This document shows positions 24,767-38,528 of a stretch of DNA of 64,000 nt, one piece after another. The stretch lies in assembly GCA_951230915.1 (NCBI GenBank), contig OX579633.1, positions 51,970,029 to 52,034,028 of the forward strand. Direction: 5' to 3'. Position 1 is the stretch's first letter, and each line of letters opens with the position of its first letter. A program made the translations under genes and the position numbers. The DNA comes from Antitrichia curtipendula. Its lineage: Eukaryota > Streptophyta > Bryopsida > Hypnales > Leucodontaceae. The notes beneath the pieces were generated by a model. It was not told the DNA's origin. It did not search any database and saw only the letters and a program-made list of their open reading frames with translations.

Positions 24767-26466
24767 CACTTAGCCTCTACATGCTCATGACTACATTTCT
24801 CTAAATTAATCACTCCAAAACTACAATTTCTAATGCAACGAGCAAAATGAAAAGAAAAGTAAATAAAAATTTTAAATATCAAATTGTGTAATCTTCCCTC
24901 ACATTATAAAAAACATGTATGAATTAATTTTGAATAGTTATGGTTAGCAAAGATTTCATTTTTTCATAAACCCTATTAAAATTAGAAATGAATTTTTCAG
25001 ATGACAACAAGACTAAAATACAAATTAAAAGTTGGCTGCAAGATGTTTGGAATGAAGGCAATACACAATCCGATGAAAAGAGGCTGGCTGAGTTGTGTGT
25101 GTTCATACCACCCCCTCTCACTGTGCTAAAAAATGAGAGCCGTCGATTAAAAAAAAAAATTCCCCTCCCCCCTCCCACACCGTTGATCTTAAAAAATTAA
25201 AAAATTCAGATACGGATATTAACATGGATACGGATACTAGTATGAATACTGATATGAATACGGGATATGATACGGGGTACACGATATAATATGTATTATA
25301 TAGATTTGGATACGGATACATACAAATATATGGATACGAAATACCATGGGATTTGTCCCATATCAATTGTCACCCCACCCTCCCCTGAAATTTATAAACT
25401 GGGGGGGTTGAAAACTTGAAACTTAAACTAATTAATAATTTAATTTTTAATTAATTGAGCTCAGCAGGGGGGATTGAAAAAAAAAATCGATTTTTTTTTT
25501 CCTTGAGTGCATTGTGACATCCGTGTCACAATGCCAATGCACTCACAATGCACTCAAAAGTGGTTGTACCAGCCAGACAACAAGCATGTTTGGAGAATGT
25601 AGGATCAATGTTGGGCAAAATTCATTTTTGTTGTAGGACAAGTCCATTTGCAATCAAGGAGACCGTGTTGATTTTTAGTTTGTTTTTTGTAAAGTTTAAT
25701 GCCGAGGACATTGAAAGAAAAATACGCTTTTAAATTCTAAAGTTGTTTGACTTTTTTTCACAAAAGTGTACATAATTGTCACTTTCTAGTGCATTGAAAA
25801 TAACTAATATAAGAAAATATTATTCAAACTTTCAAATAAATAAATTCGTACTAGACTATTGTAGAGATTCACAAGAAAAATAATTTTAGACCATTTGATT
25901 GTGTAGATTGCAAGATTATAAAGTTTCAAGTTCTAAAAGAAAATAAATTGGGGGCATAATCCAACAGAGTCAACATGATTTGACTCAACTTTGTGAAAAA
26001 GGACACACTATCCAACTTTGGAAACCCATATAATTGGTTAGGTTTGTTATTTGCATGCCAATTTTCAAAGATAAAAGACATGTCCGACATACACAAAAAA
26101 ATCTTGCATTGAGAGGATATCCCTTCAAAAACACTTGAAAGTAAGATTCAAATACTTTTTTGGAGAATTTAATTTTTGGAAGAATCAAAATTCTACTAGT
26201 CAACACAATTTTATTTTTTGTTAATACTTTAAAAAAATTAATAAAAAATCTCATGAGTTTACACTAGACTTTGTGCTAATGATTCTAAAATAGTTCTAAA
26301 ACTACCATCTTTAGTGCCTTCAGTGAAAATTGGGGAAAAAATAATTTCAACTACACATTAATTACCAGTTTAACTATGAGATTGAGTGAAAAAAAATTCA
26401 GCCCATTCAACTAATCCAACCCAATTCTACTGGTTTTCATCAAATAATTCAAGTACTGGTGAACAT
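24767..26466. other. AT-rich DNA with a GATACG-type degenerate array
   Basis: From about 25,208 to 25,340 the hexamer-like words GGATAC, GATACG and GATATG recur as a decayed short tandem repeat, beside runs of C (25,163-25,178) and A. An imperfect inverted repeat lies at 25,505-25,555 (AGTGCATTGTGACA / TGTCACAATGCCAATGCACT). No gene recognised. Confidence 0.5.
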
Positions 26467-26765
26467 TAGATGATTTTTGGGGGGTCTGGAGGGCCGTTTC
26501 GGGCTTGTTCTCGGCGTTGTTCTCCAAGTAGCAAAAGAAAGGCCGCTGTCAAAATAAAATAAAATTGAAAGAAACAAAACAAAACAAACTTAAAATCTTA
26601 AAATGGAAAAACAAGATGAACAAATTTTTTTATTTTTTTTGTATGACGTGGTAGTTGCTTGGCCATGTCACGCAGATGCTGCGACGCAGTTCCAGACAGT
26701 TTCAGAATCTGGGAACCTTGGGGAACTCGCAGCCCTCCACACTGGCTCAATAACATGTAATGATT
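26467..26765 (+). repeat. Dispersed repeat, copy 2 of 2
   Basis: Second copy of the segment at 12650-12960, same orientation, with A-run and T-run lengths and many single bases changed. Its 3' boundary falls after AACATGTAATG in both copies, arguing for a shared real end. Confidence 0.65.
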
Positions 26766-27804
26766 CTATACAACCTCTCCAAGAACATGATGAACATAAA
26801 TCTAAGATTTGGAGAGGTGTAACAATTACTATGAGCCTTCAAATCTTACTTAAAGTATTCAAAGTTACAAGGTCATCTTCTAACCCTTGAGGTCTCAGAG
26901 ATAATTTTTGACCATGTCGTTTTGTCGTTTTGTCGTTGTGTATATGTCTTTTGTGCTTTTATATGGGATTAAGGGCTAAACAATATTTTGTTGATTGTGT
27001 CCTTTGAATAGAGATTGCCTATGGCATCAATTTTCTAGGTTTTTAAATCCAAATTTTCAAATCCTATCTACAATTATATTCACACTACACAATGCAGCTA
27101 GAACTTGATTGGAGTGGAAAGAGCCTCACAGTCACTTTGTTCTTGTTTCATTTTCAATAATGACCACTATAGAAGATAAAGAAAAACAAAAGAGTACAAT
27201 GAAAACAAAAAACAAAAAACAAAACAACACTAGTCTTCCAACTAAGAGTATCCCCATAGCTAGCTTGTGGAAGAGGGGTGCCAAACAGGCACACTTTGTG
27301 GTTTGGCGTGCCATAGTATTGATTGAAAAGCCACGGCCCCACGGGGAGACTCGCCAAGTGCTCAAAAGGTGCACCATACTTCTTATTTTATTATTTAAAA
27401 AAAAAAAAAAACTCTTCAACTTTTGAAGAGAAGCTTTTTAAAAGGTGAGACCAAGAAGATTAATAAATTGATTAGCGAGCCACGTCTAAGAGATTATATT
27501 TGCATGTGCCCTCTTCACTTTTTGAAGTGGCCGTGCATATTTTCTCACTTAACGTGTGTGTCGTGGGGCAATTTCTAAGTCACAACCCACCATTACCCAT
27601 CACCAAGGCTCTTTTTTTTTAACTTTTTGGTGCCCAATTGCACCAAAAAAAATGATTTGGCTAAAATATGGCAAAAACTTTGCCAAGAAACTTGGATGAA
27701 ATCGTCAAAAAAACTTCAATTTAAAAAAAAATCTTGAATGAAATTGCTAGATTGTGGATGAAAACCAAATCATAGACATACAATATGTGCATCGGGAAAA
27801 AGCC

Positions 27805-28025
27805 ACCCATTGCTGCAGTATTGCTTCAATGGATTAACAGTATAGTACTAAAAGTGTATTGTTGCAGTATTGAAACAATATAATTTTAATAAAAATGCAA
27901 GGCTCCCATTGCTTCAATATTGTTGCATTATTATTTGCAGTAATGCAACAATATACTTTCAATACTATATTGTTAACCCAATGAAACAATTTTGCAACAA
28001 TATTGAAGCAATGAGGGGTACTTTC
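27805..28025. mobile_element. Small foldback/MITE built on ATTGnTTCAAT words
   Basis: The left part (GCCACCCATTGCTGCAGTAT, TTGCTTCAATGGATTAACAG) pairs with the right part (CTATATTGTTAACCCAATGA, TATTGAAGCAATGAGGGGT). Words such as CAACAATAT and ATATTGTTGCA alternate across the 220 bases. Non-coding. Confidence 0.5.
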
Positions 28026-28030
28026 CTGAT

Positions 28031-30369
28031 GTGTTGTTGTGATATTTTCTACCCAATACATGGATGAATGTTGAAAATTTGAAGCACCATTGTAACATTT
28101 TATGTGACCACTTTGGCACTTTTTTTTTCAAATGAAGGAAAAAAAGAAGCCCTAAACCGTCACTTGAGTGCCTTTGGCAACTTGCTGTGTGGGGGGGGGA
28201 TGCTCTCCTCTCATCAGGTCCCTTGCTGTGCAGACTCTTGACTGTCGGTAGTTGGGGTTTTAGGGTTTATTGACTGGTTCATGTTTTTTGCTGATGATAA
28301 GCCTGTGGATTTGGTGGGATTTGAAGCCACTCACTCACCCGCCCCTACGGCTCAGTGTTGGTCCAGTGGCCCCATCTGCAGGCAGGCAGGCAAATGGCTT
28401 GGCTTGGCTTCAGTTGGCTTGGCTTGGTGCATCCGTCCCACTTTTGCAAAAAAGGCTGCTGGTTTGTTGGCTATGGCTGCTGCTGCTAGCCTTGAAAGAT
28501 ACTGAAATGGAGGTTGGCTGACTAAGCTGGCGGCTACACTGCAACAGCAGCAGCATTATCCCAGGTACATGGGATGGGATGGGATGAGGCTTTAGGTGAA
28601 AAAACACCCCAAACCGGCCTTGTATGCATTCTTGACCTGTAGACTTCTATTTTGAAAGTGTCTCCCAAAAGTGCAATTACACAGGTCCCAATTAAAGCCT
28701 CCTTTTGCATCCATCAGTGGGTGGGTGGGTGCGTTCACCAATACTAAGATATAGAGAAGCACTTTTATGTCCCTTCTACAATATGGAGTGCACTAATATT
28801 GGTGAAATCCATTCTCCTATTTTGGCTTTTACTAATGATGGGTAGAACCGTTCTTGTCTTTTCAAATATGTTTTGCCCACTAAATGTATATGCAAGGAGG
28901 CCCTTACTTAGGGGTGTTTCATACTACATCTTTTAAGTCTCAAGTCCCAGTGGATTTTTGAAATCTAATTTGTGGAGAGTTGAAAATTGGAACTTGGAGC
29001 TTCGCACTACATTCCAAGTCCCAAGTCCCACTTAATTCTTGAAATCTAGTTGGTGTAGAGTTTTAGATTGGAACTTGGAGCTTCCCACTATGTTCCAATC
29101 CCTTGGGGCAATTTTGGCGCCAAGGAAGTGGGACTTGAAGGCCAAATTGGGTTTAGCCAAAATGGAAACCCAACTTAGCCTCCAAGTCCCAAATAAAATT
29201 TTGAATATGAAAGAAAGAACAAAATATTATATTATATAAGGCTTTCCATCCATTTTGTTAAGTCTCACATGGTTTTCTATGTAGCACTAAAGACACCTTT
29301 GAGATATGCTTCTATGTCAAACTAAAGCCGGTAGTAAGAGCTTTTTGAAAAAGAATCCGTTATATTACACCACTTCAATACTTGCTTATAAAAGCAAACA
29401 TGAAACAAAAGAAGTTAACTTTTGATAAACTTAGCATTGGATGAAATTCAGTCTACAGGGTTGTGAGTTCTCTCAAGTTCCCGGACTAAAGGAACTTGGC
29501 CACAACAACAATCTAATGTAGCTAAGAGATTGCCACGTTAGATAATAATAATAAATAAAAATAAAAATATATATACATTTTTTATTTTTTTATAATTTTA
29601 ATTACTATTTCATGTAGCCAACATTAGCTAGTTCGAGAATGGGCCTGAAATGGCCCTCCAATACCCTCAAAAAACATCTAATGTAGAATAACAAAATAAT
29701 AGAAGGACAACCAATAGTTATATCCAACAATATTTTTTGAAATTCAATTCTCTTCTTTTCCGCTCAAAAAATTAATCACATATATCAGAAAAGTTTGAGA
29801 AGTATATTTCTTCCCTTCTTCATTGAAATCTCTCAAATTTGTTTTATGCTTTCACAAGTGTTCTTCAAGCTTTTGTAATACACTTCTTAAAATACATAAG
29901 CAATCTCCTCTTTTAATCCCCTCAAATTTTCAAATTCACTCTTTCTTAAGCCTCCCTTCACAAGCACCTTCTTTCATAAGCACCACCACCCCTTCGTTCT
30001 CTTTTTCTTGACCTAACTTGCCATGCAACAAGTTTGTCTTCAATTTGCCACGCATCCACCCTATCCGCCATCACTATTCATCATCTTCTACTTTCACACT
30101 GTTTGTGGCCCATTATTGCGTCACTCCTCCCTCTTGCCATTCTACATATGGAATTGTATTGCTTCCTAAGGTACATAGGCAATTTCTTATTTAGCAAAAA
30201 AGTTCTTGAAAATATTAGAATTGGCAATATTTTAAGAAAAATTTGAAAGCTTTTTCAATTTTAAAGTAAACCAAAAAATAATCAAGATCATAGAACAAAT
30301 ATAATAAATTCAATAGGTCTTTCTTGCAAGAAGGGAAGAGTGGTGCAAGAGGGCACAGTATAATTCCGT
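28031..30369. other. Intergenic DNA with a 77-bp direct duplication
   Basis: At about 28,938-29,093 two copies of a roughly 77-bp unit lie head to tail (each with CAAGTCCCA, CTTGAAATCTA-like and TTGGAACTTGGAGCTTC). GGCTTGGCTT repeats occur near 28,397-28,425. Otherwise AT-rich; short frames show no domain. Confidence 0.5.
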
Positions 30370-30709
30370 ATGGGACATTGAAGGAAAAGTGCATTTATTA
30401 TGGGCACAATATAATTATGTATGTAAAATATTTTTTTGACTCTATAAATGTACTAATTTTTTAATTTGCAAGTGCAATTTTAGGAGATTTAGGTCTCAAC
30501 ATATGACAAAATAGTAAAGTTTTTTTCTTGAAATCACCTCACTATACTAGCTCCAATGTTGTTGTTCATGGTATTTGGGGTTGATAACAATGTCAACATC
30601 GTTGGCGACATTTATTACGTCACTATGTTGTATATAGAGGTCAACTACTATAGTGCTTACTTGTGACAATGTTAAGCATAACAAATGCACTTTTCCTTCA
30701 ATGTCCCAT
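30370..30709. repeat. Perfect 27-bp inverted repeat, 286-bp spacer
   Basis: 30370-30396 (starting ATGGGACATTGAAGGAAAAG) is the exact reverse complement of 30683-30709. The spacer is AT-rich. The perfect arms suggest a young MITE or a hairpin-forming unit, but no target duplication is clear. Confidence 0.6.
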
Positions 30710-30821
30710 ATTTTGTCACAAGAATTTAGTATATATAGTTTTGCTTGTGTAACTAATAGATTATTTTTTTTGCATTTTTTACTTAAAACATCTCCACTCT
30801 TTTACTGGGAAGAGGCATGTC

Positions 30822-31010
30822 CTAGTGTACGAGAAGCTTGGGCTTTAATTTGTACCCCACCACAAATTTGCCATCGTCCAATGTTTGAGTAGACTCATCA
30901 AAAACCATTCTACGTATGGAATTGTATTGTGCCCAAGCATTTTCACTTGGAGCTTGTATTCCAAGAAGAAGCATCTTGTCATCATCATGTTTTATTGTTA
31001 GAGAGTCCAA
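30822..31010 (-). pseudogene. Possible gene fragment, 62 codons, unknown family
   Basis: On the - strand a short frame from an ATG to TAG has balanced amino-acid use and protein-like phrases (LLLGIQAPSENAWAQ, MVFDESTQTLDDGKFVVGY), unlike the low-complexity frames around it. I do not recognise the family. It has no visible splice partners. It ends just beside the MITE at 31062, so it may be a captured or decayed exon. Confidence 0.25.
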
Positions 31011-31061
31011 ATTTAGAAAGAGTGGTTGATGAACAATGAATCCAAAGCTTTAGAAAAGGAG

Positions 31062-31476
31062 TAAGGTAGGAGGCTCTTGAATCGCCCATCTAAGGGCTGA
31101 TCTGCCTTTTTCATATGCTTCCTTGGTTGGTAGTATTTTTAATTCATTTTTCAGAGATAGAAAAATAGACGAGGAATCTAACACAAGTGGTTTCATATTT
31201 TTTTGAGCAATATTGAATTAGTTATGAATTTTCAAAGGAGATGTATCATAGGTCCCTATTTGTGACCCTAGGTCTTCTATAAACTGCTCACTTGCAAGAT
31301 GGGAAAAAGCAAAGCCGATGATTGGTTGGGACCCCTTTTTTTCTAATTCATTCATAGCACTATAGCGGTCAATTTAAGGATCACTTCGTTCCATTTAAAG
31401 ATCACCTCGTTCCATTTAAGAGCCATTTATAGGGGCGGTTCTAAATGCTTGAGTGATTTTAGAGCCTCCTACCTTA
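31062..31476. mobile_element. MITE, perfect 16-bp TIR, TAAGG...CCTTA
   Basis: TAAGGTAGGAGGCTCT at 31062-31077 is the exact reverse complement of 31461-31476. The interior shares TTTCATATTTTTTTGAGC-like and AATTAGTTATGAATTTT-like blocks with the elements at 2580 and 10353. 415 bp, non-coding. Confidence 0.8.
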
Positions 31477-31689
31477 GTGCTTCCCTTGATTCAAACAACA
31501 GACTAAATTCATTGTTCCCTTTACGTAAATCAAGCTCTTATTAGGCCATTACACCAAGTATGAATGTGGTTTTGGCCCAACCCATTCCACATTCTCAAAT
31601 TACAACCCTGGACAAGATGCATTGGCATGACATTTTGACCTTGCAATAGAGAAGATGCTCTTAAAGACTTGCAATAAGTTGGAAGTATC

Positions 31690-32009
31690 TAAGGTAAAGC
31701 ACCCAGACTTTAAAAGCATCCTCTAACGCACAGGTACATACATTCTTGCTTTCTTAATGCACTAGCAATGTACAAAATAATAATGTATTGATTTCAATAG
31801 GTGGACACTTTTAGTGATTATTGTATTTTGACTTCAACAACTCATAACTAATTCCACAAAGCTTCAAAAAATATGAAACAACTTGAGCTAGATGCCAAAT
31901 TTCATTTGTCTTTCACAAAAAATCTACTCAAGAATTAATTTCAAGAAGTCTAACCTCCCCAAATTGATTAGCAGCTCTTAAATGGGAGCTTTATGGATCT
32001 CCTACCTTA
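31690..32009. mobile_element. Degenerate MITE of the TAAGG...CCTTA group
   Basis: Starts TAAGGTAAAGCACCC and ends GGATCTCCTACCTTA, with partial inverted similarity inside (CTTTAAAAGC versus GCTCTTAAAT). The interior carries the shared block in reverse (AAATATGAAACAACTTGAGC). 320 bp. Confidence 0.5.
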
Positions 32010-32537
32010 TAATGAATTGCACTTTTAGAGTGTCACGGACTGTAATATTAGAAGCCCACCGACCTTCTAAATCCCCAAACCAATATTTATTTATTTACTG
32101 TTGATGAACACTGGTGTGAATTTTCTTAGCTTCAAGACTAGAGTGCCAATTCCACCAGATCCGGATCCGAAATAAATTCGCCTTCACTAATCGTGTTTGA
32201 ACTCACGGTTGAAATTGGCATCTTAATCATGAGGGGAGGGGATTAAACAAATGGAAGAACTAAATTAGAACTTTTCAATGAGAATTGTCCATGTGTTTTA
32301 AAAAAACCAAAAAATTAAAAAAACTAAAATTAGAACTAGAAATCATTTGATGATATTAAGTTACTACTACCAGCAATAGAATTACCTAATATACATCCAC
32401 CTGCAATTATGAATTTATGATCTTGGGTCTTGACCCAGCTCAGTTTTCCTGAAATAACTTCCCTACAGGGGCTCTGAATCCAATTTCTGAATTTGGAGGG
32501 CAATGGATATGTAACTAAAGGTAAGCCTAGTCTGCTC

Positions 32538-33087
32538 TTAACCCTTATAGGACAATGCAAGCGAAGCCCCCCTCGGGCGTTTTGAAAGTCAAAACTTGAA
32601 TTTCCCCATAGTTCTTTCTTGATTTTAAATGTTTTAAAGCTTAACTAAGCAAATATAGCTTCAATGATCTACTTTTTATTCCTTGTGAATTCTTTTCAAA
32701 ATTGTTAAGATTTTAAATTTTTGTGACACTTTCAAGATTGCATCTTGAAAGCTCAAAATACACCACTTTTTAACTTTTTCTATCAAATTTCTCTTGGTGT
32801 AATTTTAAGGAGTACATCAATTACACCATGATGTTGGTAACTATAATTTTCATTTTAAAAAAAAAATTTGTATCATTTAAAATATTTTTGTAATTATTAT
32901 AATTTTTATACATAATTTTTTTTAAATCATAAAATAATCAATTTGATTTTTTAATTATGAGAAATTGAGATTAAGTTTAAGACATATATATTACTACATA
33001 TGAAAAACATCAAAAAATTTAAATCTATGTTTGATGTAGAACCTAATGAAGTTTGACCAAGCTTGTACATAAAATGTCCTTTAAGGG
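32538..33087. mobile_element. TTAA-associated TIR element, second subfamily
   Basis: Left end TTAACCCTTATAGGACA, right end TGTCCTTTAAGGG then ATAA: 12 of 13 TIR bases pair and the right TTAA is degraded by one base. The interior (about 545 bp) is unlike the 3988 family. A solitary end of the same type (TGTCCTTTAAGAGTTAA) lies at 34048-34064. Confidence 0.55.
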
Positions 33088-33091
33088 ATAA

Positions 33092-36000
33092 AGCGACCTT
33101 TAAAGAGTTGATTGCATTTAGAGAGAAGCTAATAAATTCCTTGAAATAATTATTTTGTAGATTTTTGAAGGGAAAAAATATGGAATTGGCATCTAATCAA
33201 AGTCATTTCATGTTTTTTGGACCTTCATGGAATAATTGTTAGAAATTTTTGAAGTTGAAACGCAAGGGTCACAAAAAGCGATCCCCTCATGAAGTGTACA
33301 CTATTGGTATATTGAAGAAAGAAAAATGCATGGTCTTTGTGTTAGAGGTCTCTTTTAGAACACCTAACATTAGAGCATCTTACTAGGGTTAATTAATGTA
33401 TCCTTTTGTTGTAGAAAATTCTATTACAATGGGCATTTAGGTGGATTATATAATATATGAAGGTATGATGCAGCACCTAGGTGCTGAAATTGGATTTTTA
33501 CGTTAGATTCTCCGGGGTTCACATCACCTCACATCATTCACAAGATGACATGTGGCATTTAAAAAAAATTCTTTACACAAATGACTTAATTTATGTTAAA
33601 TGTGACCTTTACGTTGGGTATACAATGAGTTCTATTTTTATTTATTTGGAGTTATAGAAATTTTGCCTAAAAAATCTGGTCATGACCTTGTAACTACAAC
33701 TGGACAGAAGAAATATTTTTAGAGTTTTAAAATATTATTTGGAATAAATCAATTTTTATTTTTTAGCTTTAATACAATAAAATAACATAAAAATCTAGAA
33801 GAAATTGGTAAACATAAGTGAATTCATTGTCCTCTCTATTGAATTATATTAGCATGTTGTCCAAGTTATCCCTAAACTTTTGAGCCCTATAACTTTTGAC
33901 TTAGGCACCTGATTTTTTTTAAATTATATTTTTAGGAAGCATATAGAAGTGTGCATCTTTGATGAGGATTTCACTTTCATCCGTTGAAATTGACTTCATA
34001 GTCATAGTAACCTACTTGATCTTTAGATTGTTCACTTGGTGGACAATTGTCCTTTAAGAGTTAAGTTTGCCGATCATGACTACTAGGTATGGAGGGCTTA
34101 AAAGTTTGTGAACAACTTAAAACGGGTCACTTGGACAATCCACATGTAAAGATTAAATTCAAAATTATTTTTGCAATGAAACTACTACTTCTATTTACCA
34201 ATTTCTTTAAGGAATGCTTATATCTCGTAATCAAAGAAGCCAAATGGTCTAAAAAAATTCTACACATTTTCATAGTGGTATAGAAAATAAATGTATGTTT
34301 GAAAATATATAAAAATTCAATGTTGTTTTAGCCATCCCAAATGATAGATTCTTCAATATCAACTACCATTATAGACACTATAATTTTAAACATTAATTTT
34401 TGGAGCAACTCTATACCAAATTAGATAAACAAGCTGTTATTTAAATTATATTCTAAAAAAAATTCAAACGTAGATTACACATCTATTTTGGGATTCAAGG
34501 TGTTTTCAAGCTATGATGGAGTGATTGGGACAAGGTAGAACACTACATTCAATATGGTAATCTCCCAAAGATAGATGTGCAAAGATATTTCAAAATTTTC
34601 AAAATTAAAATGATTTCTATTTCAAAGCTTTAAATAAATTAAAGTATTTAAGGTTCAAGTTAATACATCCCAAAAATATTTGAATTGTTTCTTCATTTTT
34701 TTACAAATCAACAACAATGAATTTGTATTGTCTTATTGAAGTGATCTAATTAAACACTAAAATGTGGATTAAAAATAGTACTTTTGTCATTGCAAACTTA
34801 TTGTCTCATAAATGATGTGACATGCCAAAAAGCAATCAAACAATGACAAATAAACTTTTAAAGAGAAGGAAAATTTTCCTTAATAAGCTTTATGCGTGGC
34901 CATGTTAAGTTCATTAAAAATGTAGTGATTTGAATTGGTGTAAGAGTCTAAAATCATAGAAGTTAAAAATTTGACAAATTTACAATTTTATGACAACAAA
35001 ATCACTACACCGTAGCTTAAAAACATCCATCAAAGTTTTAGTTTCCTAATCTAGCAACAATTGACTTTAATCACTTGAACAACTTTTAGGAGGGATCTTT
35101 TGGCCCACAACTTTTTGAAGAACTCAATTTTTTCTAATGTATTCTTTTGGATGCTATTTGAAAGCTTTTAGACTTGACACTTGATTTATTTCATTTAAAA
35201 CTATTTGTAGTAGCTTTGAGTTTTCATTTGCATGCAACAAACTTTTTAAGTTGTAAATATTCCATGAATCAATACAATGTGTACAAATTAATTTGTAAAT
35301 AAAGATGGAAATTTGTAGTTGGATACTTTTATATGTCTTTTGCTATTTTAGTTAAACTTCATTGAACAAATATAAGATTACAAATTTAAAGGATTTCACA
35401 AACCTCCGTAATATTCTAGAATAGTATTGTTCACATACCATTTTCATATTTTTGTAATTGGCAATGATTATATTTGATTTAGTACTTCTAATGCATTCAG
35501 AGTCTTGAACTCAAAATGTGAAAGGGTATGTGTCAAAGGAAAGAAATGTCCATTGAAGCATCTTGAATGCCTTAAAAAAGATTTTAGCCAACATTTATGG
35601 TAAACAAAATTATAGGCAAAGTTCAAAGAGTGTTACTAAAATGTATCTAGTACCTTAATTTTGATTTTGTTCATAATTTTTGATTGAAAGCTTCAAATTA
35701 CAAACGAATTTTTGGAGTTCAAAGTTAACTTGATTACACCACTTTCTTAGTTTACTAACTAATTTTGAAAATCATTGATTTACTATGCTCAAATGATATT
35801 TGAACTTCTATTGTAAAACAAAATTGTTGTGTTATTGACTTGATGTTGAGCTCCAATACATCTCAAATGGACTGTTGTGCATCCTACCACCCGGGCTACC
35901 ACCCCATTTTTATCTAGAATTTATTTTCCTCATATAGTGGTTGGCTTGTGAAGGTGTGATTTATCCGTAGTCTAGTTTGTTTGCCACAAATGTCTATATT

Positions 36001-38528
36001 GCAATCAGGTTTGGACATGAGTCATACACAATATAGTCCAAATATTTTTTGTTATATTGAAAGAATTTTTTGAAGCATTGTGAGGTTATTTTGTTCGATG
36101 TTGAAAGAAAATCCTTCAAGCAATGTTGGGGTCCAAGCAAGGGGAATTGTAGTCTATAGTTTGTATTTGCCCCTACACAAGCTTCTTCTTTAGATATTCC
36201 AATTATTTTTTTAGATAAATTTGTAAAGTTTTAGAGATATTCATTACATCAATACAAAAAATCATAAAGCAATGTGGAGGGAAAAGGGAATGAGAGGCAC
36301 CACAATCAACAACCATTTTCTACCTCTACAAGATTTGTTAATTAGGTTTTTAGATAGGTTTGTACAATCTTGGTGATTATCGTTATATTGATAAGGAAAT
36401 TTTTGAAGGTATATGTGGGTATTGGTGAATGGTCATCAAAGAAAACCTGACCCCTATGGAGGGTTGTTTGTCTTTTAGTTGATGTACAAATTTAGGAAAA
36501 AAAAGGGGGTTCTTTTATAATTTTTTTTAGTCCCCAGTCTTCTGTGGCATACCAGATGATTACATGGGCCAATTACATATATGAAATTAATTAATTAATA
36601 TTTAAATGCACATTTTCATATAGTCAAACGGCCTTGGTGCGGGTCCAAATTTCCTCTAATGATTGCAATCAATAGCTATGGTCTACTTCTATTAGCACAT
36701 ATATATACATATAATATTTTACAATATATTTTCATTCTTACATAGCAATTGTAATATTTAAAAACATAAAAAGTTAGAACCAACATAGTCTCTTGAAAGT
36801 GAACAAAAGTTCTCATTTCTATTAAATATTTTTCTAAAATTTGGCATGCGTATTAGTACATGTAAATAAACAAGGTTAACGTAACAGCACCCATAACTAT
36901 CATTGTATCCAAAACCATCACCTCTAGAATCTTGGAAAATCTTGGAAAGTGAATAGATGTGATTACAAGGATTTATCACATCTAAATATCAGAACCTACT
37001 GTTGGTATTAGGTGCATGTATTGTCGGCTCTTTAAAAATTCACAACTTATTCTCATATTATCCAAATAATACATTTGAAAATGCACAAGAGTTATTTTTT
37101 TTCTTGCGAGTAGGTTCCAATAATTTGTTGGATATGTATTAATAGACATCATGTTCCAAACCCTTAAATTAATAGTTATGGATGTTTTTACCTTATTCTA
37201 CAATATCAAATCACATATATGATTGTTTGTTTTTGTTTTCAAAATTATCTAGGGAAACCATTCACAGTCAAAAAATCAAAGGTTTCAACATCTAATTGTT
37301 GTTCTCAATACCTAAAGAACACTCCAGGTGTTTTTTTGCCTTCTAGATGAGTTCACCTAAGATTGTAGGATGAAAAAATTAATTCATCCAATATTTAGGG
37401 GGAAGTTGCATAAGTACATTTTTAGTGAATAATATTGCAAATTTCCTCATTATGACATTATTGATTTTTCTAAAGAAGAAGATGCTTAATCCATAAATCA
37501 CCCTTGTAGTGTATTTTGACCATTTCTTGCTATTTATTTTTGATGTGAATTTTTGCCATAAAAATGATATTTTTTGAATTTGAGATCAACTAATGAAAAG
37601 AAGTTTATCAAGTTTAATTTATATTCCAATTGGAAATTTTGAATTTTTTTTAAAATTCAATATTTTTATTGCAATTTGAACTTTATGCCTATATTCACAA
37701 TTTGTTGATTTTCTAATTTCAAAATGACATGATAATTTTTTTTAATATCATGATGCTCTACACTACAAAATGAAAATTTCAAAAAATTTGGACATGTTTC
37801 GTATTTGATAATAATTTTTTAGTTTTTCCTTAAAAAAATTCAGGATAATTTCAAATTTTCACAAAATAAATATGAATTTCTTTAAAAAAATTCAAAGACA
37901 TGAGATTTCATCTCCAAAAAATAAATATATAAAAATTTCTTTCATATTTAATTGCAAAATGGCGAGAATTGTGAAGCTTGAATCCGTGTGGGCATAGGCC
38001 CGTCTTTTAAGGGTTCAAAAGGGGGCTGAGTACAGTATGGGCGACGGGTCCAAATTCCCAAATGGCCAGCCGTTTTTTTGGATTCTTTTCTTTCCTTTTT
38101 GGGTTTCTTTCTACTTTTTTATCCATTAATGTTTTGTTTAGGTTTTCTTTCTTTTTCAGAACCAGACTTTATTGTCCCTCTGATCCCTCCATATCATAGT
38201 ACCGGCCTACCGGGCTTTTCCATGGGAGCTGGGAACATGGAACCCCACTTTTTAGTTAGCACTGGGAACATGGAACCTCACTTTTTAGTTAGCACTGGAG
38301 TTCCAAAAATATCATTAGCACTTGGAACTTGGAATTTGGAAGACCCAAAGTGGGATTTGAAACCCTGGAATCTTATGCCACGTGTACCAAGTATGTGACT
38401 ATTGAAAGCCTGATGACCCATGGAAATTTTTGAGAAAAAAGTACTTCAGTACTTTAATCCTGACCATGTGCTCAACTGCCCATTTCGCACACTCTAGATT
38501 CTTGACTACTTTTTAGATTTTGAAGATT
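33092..38528. other. Long AT-rich stretch without genes
   Basis: About 5.4 kb of very AT-rich DNA. 33,170-33,390 is a decayed relative of the MITE interior shared with 10353 and 31062. At 38,231-38,298 a 34-bp unit (GGGAACATGGAAC...TTAGTTAGCACT) is directly duplicated. No open frame above about 106 codons, and none with a domain. No RNA gene seen. Confidence 0.55.

Noticed and set aside
27109..27426. 105-codon frame on +
   Set aside because: Lysine/asparagine-rich low-complexity frame in AT-rich DNA, with no domain and no splice context.
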